64,000 nucleotides of DNA, taken from assembly GCF_010669225.1 (NCBI RefSeq), contig NZ_CP048627.1:1067292-1131291 (forward strand). Reading direction: 5' to 3'. The notes under the pieces were generated by a model. That model was not told where the DNA came from. It saw nothing but the letters and a program-made list of their open reading frames with translations, and did no database searches. Below are positions 34,494-43,258 of the stretch, in pieces. The DNA is from Megamonas funiformis. Its GTDB lineage: Bacteria; Bacillota; Negativicutes; Selenomonadales; Selenomonadaceae. The stretch's first letter is position 1. Every line of letters starts with the position of its first letter. Made by a program: the position numbers and the translations under genes.

Positions 34494-35560
34494 AATCAGC
34501 TCTAAATTATATTGCTAATGAAGAAAAAATAACCACAATAACAGGGAAAAAATTAATAACTCCATTGAATTGTTGGGGTTCATTAAAAAATATATATGAT
34601 ACAATGATAGCAACAAAAGAGCTATATCGAAAAGCAACAGATAATAAAAATAGTGAAATGTATAAACATTTTCAGCAATCATTTAAGCCAAATGAAATAA
34701 CTCCAGAAAAAGCTCATGAAATAGGAAAAAAATGGGCAATGCAAAATTTTGCTCAAGATGGTTTTGAAGTATGTATATGTACTCACTTAGATACAGAACA
34801 TATACATAATCACTTTATCATCAATTCAGTGAATGCTATAACAGGAAAGACAATAGAAATACATGCCAATAAAACTTTAGAAAAATTAAAATATAGTTCT
34901 GATGAATTATGCAGAGAATATAATTTATCAGTTATTGAAAGAGATATATTTGCTCAAAATAAAAATCATGAATATAATATGCGTAAAAAATATAGCTTTT
35001 TAAGAGAACAATTTAGAGATTTAATGTGGCAGAAAACAGTTTATGATAAAATAATAGATATTTTAAATAAAAGTAGAAATAAAGACTTTAAATATTTTGA
35101 GCAGGAATTATTAAAAGTTGGCATAAAACTGGAACATGAACGTTTAAAGAAAGATTTTATCTTTAATTATATTGATGAAAATAGAAAAGTTAGTGATAAA
35201 ACTTTAGCTAAAACTTTTCATGATGATAAAATTCTACGTAGTAATATTGAAATGATATGGGGAAAAACTCTTCAATATGATTTAGATAAAAAAATATATT
35301 TATCCGAAAAAAAACAAGGATTTTATAATTTGATAGAGAATTTAATAAAAACAATTGATAATATAAATAAATTAAATATAAAAACTAAAGTAGAGTTTTA
35401 TATATTTATGGAAAAACAAGGTTGGTTAATAAAAGAAACTCAAACAGGTAAAGCTTTTTATAATCAAGAACATGATAGGTATTTATACGATAATACTATT
35501 TATAAAATTTTAGAAAATAAAGCGTATTGTTTGAAATATATAGAACAAAATTTAATGTAA
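34445..35560 (+). CDS. Relaxase/mobilization nuclease (MobA/VirD2 family)
   Basis: A 371-residue protein with the relaxase fold of the MobA/VirD2 group: candidate catalytic Tyr22 in ALNYIANEE, the segment HEIGKKWAMQNF, and the metal-binding histidines of THLDTEHIHNHF. It would nick oriT and lead the strand in conjugative transfer. The start is TTG at 34445, inside mobC, with AAGGATG upstream at a longish spacing. The C-terminal half is of unknown function, without primase or helicase motifs. No integrase, replication or coupling-protein gene is nearby, so this is a stranded piece of a mobilizable element. It ends 14 bases before a DMT transporter gene. Confidence 0.85.
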   Translation: MAIIKVVKAGKTKASLKSALNYIANEEKITTITGKKLITPLNCWGSLKNIYDTMIATKELYRKATDNKNSEMYKHFQQSFKPNEITPEKAHEIGKKWAMQNFAQDGFEVCICTHLDTEHIHNHFIINSVNAITGKTIEIHANKTLEKLKYSSDELCREYNLSVIERDIFAQNKNHEYNMRKKYSFLREQFRDLMWQKTVYDKIIDILNKSRNKDFKYFEQELLKVGIKLEHERLKKDFIFNYIDENRKVSDKTLAKTFHDDKILRSNIEMIWGKTLQYDLDKKIYLSEKKQGFYNLIENLIKTIDNINKLNIKTKVEFYIFMEKQGWLIKETQTGKAFYNQEHDRYLYDNTIYKILENKAYCLKYIEQNLM

Positions 35561-35574
35561 AAGGGGCTTTACTA

Positions 35575-36441
35575 ATGGGAGTAGCGATGAAAGGTCATTT
35601 ATTGGCACTATTTACAATCATTTGTTGGGGAACAACATTTATATCCACTAAAATATTATTAGTAGATTTTTCGCCAATTGAGATATTATTAACAAGGTTT
35701 GTAATTGGTCTTAGTATTTTATATATAATCAGACCAGAACCTTTGAAGTTAAGGCATGAAGAACATCGTTTATATTTGGTAGTGGCAGCATTATCAGGAA
35801 TTACTTTATATTATTTGATGGAAAATATTGCATTGACATATACATATGCTTCAAATGTTGGAATTATTTCATCAACAGCGCCTTTTTTCGCTGCTATTTT
35901 AGCTAGTTTTACATTGCGAAAACACGCAATAACAGGGCCTTTTATTGTAGGATTTATAATTTCAATGATAGGTATAGTATTTATTGCCTTAGAAGAAAGT
36001 AGTTTGAATATCAACCCTAAAGGCGATATCTTAGCTTTAGGAGCTGCTGTTTTATGGGCTGTTTATGCTGTAGTATTAAAGAAAATTTGTGCATTTGGCT
36101 ATGATATGATAGTTATCACAAGAGAAATTTTTCTTTATGGCGTAATTTTAATGATACCACCAGTTATTTTTATGGGTTTTAATATTGATTTAATTTATTT
36201 ATTGGAACCAGTAAATTTGGCAAATATGTTGTATTTAGGAATTGGCGCTTCAGCAATTTGTTTTTTGACATGGAATTTCGCTACGAAGTATTTAGGTGTA
36301 GTAAAGACTACAGTATATATATATGCTTGTCCAGTGGTAACAGTAATTACTGCTTATTTAGTATTAAATGAGCCAATAACTTTATATAAATTAATAGGTA
36401 TGATATTAGCTATTGTTGGCTTAGTTATATCACAAAGATGA
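35575..36441 (+). CDS. EamA/DMT-family transporter
   Basis: A 288-residue membrane protein with ten hydrophobic segments in two EamA repeats, the drug/metabolite transporter superfamily. Motifs: ICWGTTFISTKILL in the first helix, then YTYASNVGIISSTAPFFAA and LGIGASAICFLTWNFATK. Probably exports an amino acid or other small metabolite; the substrate is unknown. ATG 35575 with AAGGGG eight bases upstream is chosen; ATG 35587 (GGGAG upstream) is possible. It lies directly behind the relaxase gene with no visible promoter of its own. Confidence 0.9.
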   Translation: MGVAMKGHLLALFTIICWGTTFISTKILLVDFSPIEILLTRFVIGLSILYIIRPEPLKLRHEEHRLYLVVAALSGITLYYLMENIALTYTYASNVGIISSTAPFFAAILASFTLRKHAITGPFIVGFIISMIGIVFIALEESSLNINPKGDILALGAAVLWAVYAVVLKKICAFGYDMIVITREIFLYGVILMIPPVIFMGFNIDLIYLLEPVNLANMLYLGIGASAICFLTWNFATKYLGVVKTTVYIYACPVVTVITAYLVLNEPITLYKLIGMILAIVGLVISQR

Positions 36442-36442
36442 A

Positions 36443-36475
36443 GAAAGCTCTCAGATATTCTGAGAGCTTTTTATT
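36443..36475. terminator. Bidirectional terminator between DMT and LUD genes
   Basis: Arms AAAGCTCTCAG and CTGAGAGCTTT around a five-base loop, then TTATTA; convergent genes on both sides. Confidence 0.88.
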
Positions 36476-37118
36476 ATAAGCCTAGATTTTCGCCTACTAG
36501 GATAACTTTTATTTTTTTTGCTGGACGACAAATACGAGTAGTAACTATATAAGCACAGCAACTATCACTAGATAAGCAATCATGACAAGCACCAGTTTGA
36601 TTACATGGTGTTTTAGCATTAGGAAAACGTTGGACAACGCTAGGAGCAGCTATATTTTTAGCACGAGCATAAGCATCATCTAGAGTTTTTACTACTTTAT
36701 TCATACCTGCAATTATAATTACATTTTTAGGTCCATAAATCATGGCAGCAACACGATTGCCGTTACCGTCGATATTTACTAATTGACCATCTTCACTGAT
36801 AGCATTAGAACTCATAAGGAAAGTATCACAAAGTAGAGCTTTACGCATGAGGTCAAGTCGTTCTTCTGGTGATTTGGCACTATCGCGGTCGATTACTTGA
36901 TAATGTTCTTTTACATAGGATAATAAATTAATTTCATCAATAGAAATAGAGCCTCCCCATGAAATAACATCTTTTTCAGGAATTAATTTAATTGCTTGGG
37001 CTAAAGCTTCTTCTTTGGTGCTACAGTAATAAGCTTCAAAATGACGTTTAGTTAGAGCTTTTACTACATTAGGGCCTAATTTGTCATAACGCAATTGTTG
37101 AGGTAAATTTCTAGCCAT
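36474..37118 (-). CDS. LUD-domain protein (DUF162, lactate utilization protein family)
   Basis: A 214-residue protein of the LutC/LUD (DUF162) family. Typical segments: VISWGGSISIDEI, then MSSNAISEDGQLVNIDGNGN, YGPKNVIIIAGMNKVV, and a C-terminal cysteine group (CNQTGACHDC and CC). The small stand-alone form with this cysteine tail is common in anaerobes; it is annotated as lactate utilization protein, but no lutA or lutB is here, so the actual role is uncertain. ATG start with TTGGAGATG upstream. Monocistronic. Confidence 0.85.
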   Translation of the reverse strand: MARNLPQQLRYDKLGPNVVKALTKRHFEAYYCSTKEEALAQAIKLIPEKDVISWGGSISIDEINLLSYVKEHYQVIDRDSAKSPEERLDLMRKALLCDTFLMSSNAISEDGQLVNIDGNGNRVAAMIYGPKNVIIIAGMNKVVKTLDDAYARAKNIAAPSVVQRFPNAKTPCNQTGACHDCLSSDSCCAYIVTTRICRPAKKIKVILVGENLGL

Positions 37119-37310
37119 AAAATCATCTCCAATATAAATAGTATTTACTTATATTATAATATAAAATTTCTTTATCAAGGATATATAATAATGAAGAAAA
37201 ATAAGTACTTAATTAAATTGATATTTACAAAAGAGATTTAAATCTATATTATATTAAATATATAAATATTAATAATAAAGTTTATTAGTAATAGATTGCG
37301 GAGGTTAATT

Positions 37311-38405
37311 ATGGGTAAAATTATTTTAACAGGAGATAGACCTACTGGTCGTTTACATATTGGTCATTATGTAGGTTCTTTAAAAAGACGTGTAGAATTA
37401 CAAAATTCTGGAGAATTTGAAAAGATTTTCATTATGATTGCTGATGCTCAAGCACTTACAGATAATGCAGATAATCCAGAAAAAGTTCGTCAGAATGTAT
37501 TAGAAGTAGCTTTGGATTATTTAGCTTGTGGCATTGACCCTAAAAAATCCACAATTTTTGTGCAATCACAAATTCCACAGCTTTGTGAATTAACATGTTA
37601 TTATATGAACCTTGTTACTGTATCTCGTTTACAGAGAAATCCTACAGTTAAATCTGAAATTCAAATGCGTAATTTTGAAGCAAGTATTCCTGTTGGTTTT
37701 TTAGCTTATCCAGTAAGTCAGGCTTCTGATATTACAGCTTTTAAAGCGACAACTGTACCAGTTGGTGAAGACCAAGAGCCAATGATTGAACAGACAAGAG
37801 AAATTGTTCGTCGTTTTAATATGTTGTATAATACAGAAACTTTAGTAGAACCAGATATCTTACTTCCAGATAACAAAGCTTGTTTACGTCTTCCTGGCAT
37901 TGATGGTAAAGCTAAAATGAGTAAATCCTTAGGAAACTGCATTTATTTATCTGATGAAGCTGATGTCATTAAACAAAAAGTAATGAGCATGTATACAGAC
38001 CCTGACCATATCAAAGTTTCTGACCCAGGTAAAATAGAAGGTAATACAGTATTTATTTACTTAGATGCATTCTGCAAAGATGAACATTTTGCTAAATATT
38101 TACCTGATTATAATAATTTAGATGAATTAAAAGTTCATTATCAACGTGGCGGTCTTGGTGATGTTAAAGTTAAAAAATTCTTGAATGCTGTATTACAAGA
38201 AGAATTTGAACCAATTAGAAATCGTCGTAAAGAATATCAAAAAGATATTGCTTATGTATATCAGATTTTAAAAGAAGGTTCTGAAGTAGCTCGTGAAGTA
38301 GCTCAACAAACATTGCATGAAGTAAAAGATGCTATGAAAATAAATTATTTTGATGATATTGAATTATTAAATCAACAGATTGATAAATATAAAGAAGTTA
38401 AATAA
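37311..38405 (+). CDS. trpS: Tryptophanyl-tRNA synthetase
   Basis: Class I TrpRS (364 residues). It has the HIGH-type signature in [13 protein letters not shown] at the N-terminus and KMSKS (AKMSKSLGN, about residue 202-207). [17 protein letters not shown] and [20 protein letters not shown] are also characteristic. An in-frame start at 37296 overlaps the ribosome-binding site CGGAGG; ATG 37311 is the correct start. I looked for a T-box in the 190-base leader and found none, unlike glyQS. Monocistronic, with a terminator. Confidence 0.96.
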   Translation: MGKIILTGDRPTGRLHIGHYVGSLKRRVELQNSGEFEKIFIMIADAQALTDNADNPEKVRQNVLEVALDYLACGIDPKKSTIFVQSQIPQLCELTCYYMNLVTVSRLQRNPTVKSEIQMRNFEASIPVGFLAYPVSQASDITAFKATTVPVGEDQEPMIEQTREIVRRFNMLYNTETLVEPDILLPDNKACLRLPGIDGKAKMSKSLGNCIYLSDEADVIKQKVMSMYTDPDHIKVSDPGKIEGNTVFIYLDAFCKDEHFAKYLPDYNNLDELKVHYQRGGLGDVKVKKFLNAVLQEEFEPIRNRRKEYQKDIAYVYQILKEGSEVAREVAQQTLHEVKDAMKINYFDDIELLNQQIDKYKEVK

Positions 38406-38412
38406 TTATTTT

Positions 38413-38465
38413 AGGAAAACTTCCCATAGAATTTTATTTTTTAGATTTTATGGGGAGTTTTTTGT
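38413..38465 (+). terminator. Terminator after trpS
   Basis: Imperfect hairpin: AAAACTTCCCAT pairs with ATGGGGAGTTTT, with an AT-rich loop and a T-run. Confidence 0.75.
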
Positions 38466-38823
38466 TTTTAATAGCAATAAAATAACTTTAATAATAAATG
38501 CATATTTTTTCATTTTTTTCGATAATAAATTTAAAGTATTACTAAAATATAATAAAATAAAAATGTCTTTTAACAGGATACTAGATTGTAAAATATAACT
38601 TTACATTAAGTTTATGCTGTTAATAGATATAAATAAATTGTTAACTTGTGAAATTGATATTTTCTTCTTAATATGGACATTATGATAAATAAAAATATAA
38701 TTTCTAAGAAAACAATCTGTATTTATTAGATTTTTGTTTGCTTTATATAAAATTTTAGTAAAAAACAAGAGCTTTTTACGTAATTTATGTAAAAATAAAA
38801 ATGTTTTTAATGTGTATTTAGTA
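38466..38823 (+). other. AT-rich intergenic stretch without a gene
   Basis: Between the trpS terminator and the OPT promoter about 360 bases are very AT-rich. Open frames here are short, lack ribosome-binding sites and show no recognisable protein. I see no RNA element or repeat. Confidence 0.6.
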
Positions 38824-38852
38824 TTGCACTTTGTACAATACTATTGTACAAT
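38824..38852 (+). promoter_or_regulatory. Promoter of the OPT transporter with twin TTGTACAA operators
   Basis: -35 TTGCAC (38824-38829), 17-base spacer, -10 TACAAT (38847-38852). The palindrome TTGTACAA occurs twice, each as TTGTACAATA (38831-38840 and 38844-38853), 13 bases apart, one within the spacer and one over the -10. This looks like a repressor binding site. The regulator is unknown. Confidence 0.55.
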
Positions 38853-38886
38853 ATATCATGATTTTATAAAAAAGGAGATTTTATTT

Positions 38887-40929
38887 ATGAAAAATCATGA
38901 TTTCATGAGCCATGAATTAAAATTGCCTGAACTTACACTTAGAGGGGTCATACTTGGTTTATTTATAACAATAGTATTTACTGCATCTAACGTGTATCTA
39001 GGATTGAAAGTAGGACTTACATTTTCTTCTGCTATTCCAGCTGCAATTATTTCTATGGCTATCTTGCGTATGTGCAAGGATTCTAATATTTTAGAAAATA
39101 ACCTTGTACAGACTCAAGCATCTGCTGCTGGTACATTATCCGCAGTAATTTTCGTTATTCCTGGTTTATTGATGATTGGTTATTGGCAAGGCTTCCAATT
39201 TTGGCAAACTTTAATGATTTGCGCATGTGGTGGATGCTTAGGGGTATTATTCACTATTCCACTTCGTCGTGCAATGGTAGTTAATACAGATTTGCCTTAT
39301 CCAGAAGGTCGTGCTGCTGCTGAAATTTTGAAAGTTGGTAGTGCTAGCGAGAAAAAAGGCGTTACTGGCATGAAAGATATTGTAAGTGGTGGTGTTGTCG
39401 CTGCACTTATCAATCTATTTTCTAGTGGATTTGGATATCTTTCCGCTGAAATGATGAATTGGATTCATTTGGGCAAAAATGTAGTAACTTGTCTTCCATT
39501 AGGTTTTTCTCCTGCTTTATTAGGTGCAGGTTACCTTATTGGTCTTGCTAGTGGTTTAGCAATTTTATTTGGTTTAGTTGTTACTTGGTTAGGTTTTGTA
39601 CCATATTTCATGTCTATATCTGATATTCCAGTTGGTGTAGATATCGGTGAAGTAGCTACTAGCATTTGGTCTTCTAAAATTCGTTTTATGGGTGCAGGTA
39701 CAATTGGTATTGCTGCTATTTGGACTTTAATTACTTTATTAAAACCTATTTTAGATGGTATTAAAATGTCTATTAAAGCTGTATCTGATAATAGTGTATC
39801 TAACGATAATTTGCATCGTATGGATACAGATATGACACCAAAAAGCATTGGTATTGTATTCGTATTAATCATTATCGGTTTAATAGGTGTATTCTATTCC
39901 TTCTTAGCTGGTGGCAATTTATCCACAGGTATGACTTTGTTGTACATAGTAGTTGGTATTATTGTTGCTGTAGGTATGGGCTTCTTCGTAGCTGCTGCTT
40001 GCGGTTACATGGCAGGTCTTATCGGTACTTCTTCCAGTCCAATTTCTGGTATTGGTATTTTAGGTATCATTGTTTCTTCCCTTGTAGTATTAGCATTAGG
40101 TAACCTTGCAGGTTTATTTAGCTCTGAATATGGTACTTTATTTGCTACTGCATTTGCTATTTTTATCACAAGTGTTATTACAAGTATTGCCGCTATTTCT
40201 AATGATAACTTACAGGATTTAAAAACTGGTTTACTTGTTGGTGCAACTCCATGGAAACAGCAGGTAGCTTTATTAATCGGTTGTATCGCTGGTGCGATCG
40301 CTATTGCTCCTGTACTCAACTTACTTTATGAAGCATATGGTTTCCCAGGTGCAATGCCTCGTCCTGATATGGATCCAAATCAGGTATTGTCTGCTCCACA
40401 GGCTACTTTGATGGCAACTATTGCTAAAGGTATTTTCAATAATAGCATGGATTGGTCATATATTCTTTATGGTGTAATCTTTGGTATTATTATTATCATC
40501 ATTGATGTACTCTTGAAAAAATCTACAAAAAATCTTAGCTTACCACCTCTTGCTGTAGGTATGGGTATATATCTTCCTCCAACTTTACAGATGCCACTTG
40601 TAGTAGGTGCTGTACTTTCTTATGTAGTAAATCGTTATTTACGTAAACGTGCAGAAGTTCGTAGCCCTCAAAATGTTGCTGATGATGTAGATACATGCAA
40701 TCGTCGTGGTATCTTATTTGCCTCTGGTATGATCGTTGGTGAATCCTTAATGGGTGTATTACTTGCTGGTGTTATCGTTGTTTCTGTAACATCTGGCGGT
40801 AGTGAAGCTCCACTTCGTATGGTAGGCGATAGCTTTGGTGATACAGCCCAATGGCTCGGCTTGTTAGTAAATATTTTATTAATTATTGAATTTGCTCGTC
40901 GTGTTATCACTGCGAAATTAAATAAATAA
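38887..40929 (+). CDS. OPT-family oligopeptide transporter
   Basis: A 680-residue membrane protein with about 14-16 hydrophobic helices of the OPT (oligopeptide/YSL) superfamily, which takes up peptides or metal-chelate complexes by proton symport. Family features: PELTLRGVILGLFIT, then ASNVYLGLKVGLTFSSAIPA, LPYPEGRAAAEIL and SNDNLQDLKTGLLVGATPWK. The ATG at 38887 with AAGGAGA upstream is the true start; the frame is open for 51 further codons upstream but they cross the promoter. Monocistronic with a strong terminator. Codon use is more GC-ended than neighbours, like glyQS and infB, suggesting high expression. Confidence 0.94.
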   Translation: MKNHDFMSHELKLPELTLRGVILGLFITIVFTASNVYLGLKVGLTFSSAIPAAIISMAILRMCKDSNILENNLVQTQASAAGTLSAVIFVIPGLLMIGYWQGFQFWQTLMICACGGCLGVLFTIPLRRAMVVNTDLPYPEGRAAAEILKVGSASEKKGVTGMKDIVSGGVVAALINLFSSGFGYLSAEMMNWIHLGKNVVTCLPLGFSPALLGAGYLIGLASGLAILFGLVVTWLGFVPYFMSISDIPVGVDIGEVATSIWSSKIRFMGAGTIGIAAIWTLITLLKPILDGIKMSIKAVSDNSVSNDNLHRMDTDMTPKSIGIVFVLIIIGLIGVFYSFLAGGNLSTGMTLLYIVVGIIVAVGMGFFVAAACGYMAGLIGTSSSPISGIGILGIIVSSLVVLALGNLAGLFSSEYGTLFATAFAIFITSVITSIAAISNDNLQDLKTGLLVGATPWKQQVALLIGCIAGAIAIAPVLNLLYEAYGFPGAMPRPDMDPNQVLSAPQATLMATIAKGIFNNSMDWSYILYGVIFGIIIIIIDVLLKKSTKNLSLPPLAVGMGIYLPPTLQMPLVVGAVLSYVVNRYLRKRAEVRSPQNVADDVDTCNRRGILFASGMIVGESLMGVLLAGVIVVSVTSGGSEAPLRMVGDSFGDTAQWLGLLVNILLIIEFARRVITAKLNK

Positions 40930-40937
40930 TTAGTGTA

Positions 40938-40984
40938 ATAAAAAACGACTTCTATGATAATTTGAGTAGAAGTCGTTTTTTTTA
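40938..40984 (+). terminator. Terminator after the OPT gene
   Basis: Arms AAAACGACTTCTA and TAGAAGTCGTTTT, followed by a T-run. Confidence 0.9.
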
Positions 40985-41053
40985 TTGTTTAATTGTAGGA
41001 TTTCTTTTATAATGATTTATATGTATTTTTTAGAATTTTAGGGAGCAAAGAAG

Positions 41054-41542
41054 ATGAATTTTGATTGTAAAAATACGATTATACGACATAGAATATTTAA
41101 GAAATGTTATAAAGAGATAGATAAAGAGGAAACAAATCGTATTTTTTGCCGACATGATATGGGTCATTTTTTAGATGTGGCTAGATTGATGATGATTTTA
41201 AATGTAAAAGAAGATTTAAAAATTAGTGATGATATGATTTATGCGACAGCTTTACTACATGATATTGGTCGTCATATTCAATATCGTCAAGGAATTGGTC
41301 ATGAAATATCTAGTGCGCAGATTGCTCCTTTAATTTTAGATGATTGCGATTTCACTGTAGAAGAAAAAAATCAAATCATTGAAGCTATTTTAAAACATAG
41401 AGATAGTAAAACTAGTGAAGAAAAGAATTTAAATGGGTTATTGTATCGAGCAGATAAAATGAGTAGGACTTGTTTTTGTTGTCAAGTTGAGCCTATTTGT
41501 AATTGGAAAGATGAAAAGAAAAATTTAAAATTAAAATATTAA
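41054..41542 (+). CDS. HD-domain phosphohydrolase
   Basis: A 162-residue HD-superfamily protein. The metal ligands are visible: His in CRHDMGHFLDVARL, the HD pair in ALLHDIGRHIQY, and later HRDSKTSEEKNLNGLLYRADKMS with the final Asp. The C-terminus has a cysteine group (CFCCQVEPIC). The substrate is unknown, but its position 18 bases before folP, in a run HD-folP-folBK, suggests a nucleotide or pterin phosphate, for example dephosphorylation of dihydroneopterin phosphates; that is inference. ATG start with GGGAGC upstream. Confidence 0.82.
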   Translation: MNFDCKNTIIRHRIFKKCYKEIDKEETNRIFCRHDMGHFLDVARLMMILNVKEDLKISDDMIYATALLHDIGRHIQYRQGIGHEISSAQIAPLILDDCDFTVEEKNQIIEAILKHRDSKTSEEKNLNGLLYRADKMSRTCFCCQVEPICNWKDEKKNLKLKY

Positions 41543-41560
41543 TTATTTGAGGTATTTTTT

Positions 41561-42379
41561 ATGAAAATTGGTAGTAGAGAGTTTGATTTTGGCAGACATA
41601 CTTATATTATGGGAATTTTGAATGTAACACCTGATTCATTTTCCGATGGTGGTAGATTTAATTCTTTAGATAAAGCTTTATTTCATGTGCAAGAAATGAT
41701 AAAAGAGGGTGTAGATATCATAGATGTTGGCGGAGAGTCAACAAGACCTGGATATACACTTTTGAGTGATGATGAGGAAATATCACGTATTGTTCCTGTT
41801 ATTGAAAATTTGAAAAAAGAGTTTGATGTGCCAATATCTTTAGATACATATAAGGGAAATGTAGCTAAAGAAGGAATAAAAGCAGGTGCTGATTTAATCA
41901 ATGATATTTGGGGCTTAAAATATGATGATATTTTAGCAAAAGTTATAGCAGAAAATGATGTAGCTTGCTGTTTGATGCATAATCGCAAAGATACGAATTA
42001 TAAAGATTTTTTGACTGATGTAGTGGAGGATTTACAAGAAACTATAGATATTGTTCAAAATGCTGGAATAAAAAAAGATAAGATAATTTTAGATCCTGGT
42101 ATTGGTTTTGCTAAAACATATGAGCAAAATTTAATTATGTTAAAAAATTTATCTAGTCTACACAAATTGAATTTTCCTTTATTATTAGGAGCTTCAAGAA
42201 AATCTGTGGTAGGATTGACTTTGGATTTACCTGCTGATGAGAGAGTAGAAGGTACAATTACTACATCTATTATGGCAGTGTTAGCAGATTATGATTTTGT
42301 ACGAGTTCATGATATAAAAGAAAATTTAAGAGCTATAAAAATGGCAGAAGCTATAAAATATGCTGGAGGTAATTTTTGA
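41561..42379 (+). CDS. folP: Dihydropteroate synthase
   Basis: DHPS (272 residues), a TIM barrel that joins p-aminobenzoate to 6-hydroxymethyl-dihydropterin diphosphate; target of sulfonamides. Signatures: ILNVTPDSFSDGGRF, GGESTRPGY, then SLDTYKGNVAKEGIKAGADL and ILDPGIGFAKT. ATG start with TGAGGT upstream. Its TGA overlaps the ATG of folBK (TGATG), so the two are translationally coupled, and the substrate is made by the downstream fusion enzyme. Confidence 0.97.
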   Translation: MKIGSREFDFGRHTYIMGILNVTPDSFSDGGRFNSLDKALFHVQEMIKEGVDIIDVGGESTRPGYTLLSDDEEISRIVPVIENLKKEFDVPISLDTYKGNVAKEGIKAGADLINDIWGLKYDDILAKVIAENDVACCLMHNRKDTNYKDFLTDVVEDLQETIDIVQNAGIKKDKIILDPGIGFAKTYEQNLIMLKNLSSLHKLNFPLLLGASRKSVVGLTLDLPADERVEGTITTSIMAVLADYDFVRVHDIKENLRAIKMAEAIKYAGGNF

Positions 42380-43203
42380 TGGATATAATTCGCATTGATA
42401 ATTTAGAAGTATATGCTTATCATGGAGTATATGATGAAGAAAAAGAAAAAGGTCAGTATTTTTATGTTAATGCTGAATTATATACAAATACAAGAAAAGC
42501 TGGCATGAATGATGATTTAGACGCTTCTACTAATTATGGAACAGTATGCGATTTTATTCATGATTTTATGACTAAGCATACTTATGATTTGATTGAAACT
42601 GTAGCTGAACAATTAGCACAGGCATTATTATTGGAGTTTAAATTAGTAAAAAGTGTTTTATTGGAAATTAGAAAGCCACATGCACCTATTGAAAAGGAAT
42701 TTGAGTCCGTATCTGTAGAAATTGAACGTGGCTGGCATGAAGCTTTTGTAGCGTTCGGCTCTAATTTAGGAGATAAAGAGAAATTTATAGATGAAGCTAT
42801 TGAAGCTTTGAGCAATTTACCACAGATAAATATAGTAGCTATTTCAGATAAAATTGTTACAGAACCATATGGAAATGTGGAACAAGATGTATTTTTAAAT
42901 GGTGTTATGAAGATAGAAACACTTTTACCAGCAGATGAATTATTACAGATTTTGCAAAAAGTAGAGGAACATGCAGGTAGAGAGCGTAAAATACATTGGG
43001 GCCCTAGAACTTTAGATTTAGATATAATTTTTTATGATGATGATATTATAAGTGAAGATGATTTGATAGTTCCGCATCCAGATATGAAAAATCGTGATTT
43101 TGTATTAAAACCATTAATGCAGATTGCTCCGTATAAATTACATCCTGTATATAGAAAAACCATTAGTGATATGTATGCTGAATTGATGGCTAAAAAACAA
43201 TAG
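42379..43203 (+). CDS. folBK: Bifunctional dihydroneopterin aldolase / HPPK (FolB-FolK fusion)
   Basis: A 274-residue fusion of two consecutive folate enzymes. Residues about 1-118 are FolB (IRIDNLEVYAYHGVYDEEKE, KPHAPIE), which cleaves dihydroneopterin to 6-hydroxymethyl-dihydropterin. Residues about 122-270 are FolK (FVAFGSNLGDKEKFIDEA, GPRTLDLDIIFYDD, PHPDMKNRDFVL), which pyrophosphorylates it. ATG 42379 with GGAGGT eight bases upstream is preferred to TTG 42376. Output goes to folP just upstream. With folE2 at 16.4 kb most of the dihydropteroate route is present; folC and pab genes are not seen. Confidence 0.96.
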   Translation: MDIIRIDNLEVYAYHGVYDEEKEKGQYFYVNAELYTNTRKAGMNDDLDASTNYGTVCDFIHDFMTKHTYDLIETVAEQLAQALLLEFKLVKSVLLEIRKPHAPIEKEFESVSVEIERGWHEAFVAFGSNLGDKEKFIDEAIEALSNLPQINIVAISDKIVTEPYGNVEQDVFLNGVMKIETLLPADELLQILQKVEEHAGRERKIHWGPRTLDLDIIFYDDDIISEDDLIVPHPDMKNRDFVLKPLMQIAPYKLHPVYRKTISDMYAELMAKKQ

Positions 43204-43206
43204 AAA

Positions 43207-43258
43207 TTAAAAAAGTTGTAATCAAATGATATATAATCAAGTGATTACAACTTTTTTG
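43207..43258. terminator. Bidirectional terminator between folBK and DUF116
   Basis: Arms AAAAAAGTTGTAATCA and TGATTACAACTTTTTT, convergent genes on both sides. Confidence 0.9.

Noticed and set aside
37119-37310. T-box leader before trpS
   Set aside because: No AGGGTGGNACCGCG-like sequence and no terminator hairpin in the leader.
38380-38598. Short open frame across the trpS terminator
   Set aside because: Overlaps the trpS end and its terminator hairpin, is very AT-rich and lacks a ribosome-binding site.
38734-38886. Upstream extension of the OPT transporter frame
   Set aside because: It crosses the promoter and twin operators; the ATG at 38887 has a good ribosome-binding site and begins the family sequence.
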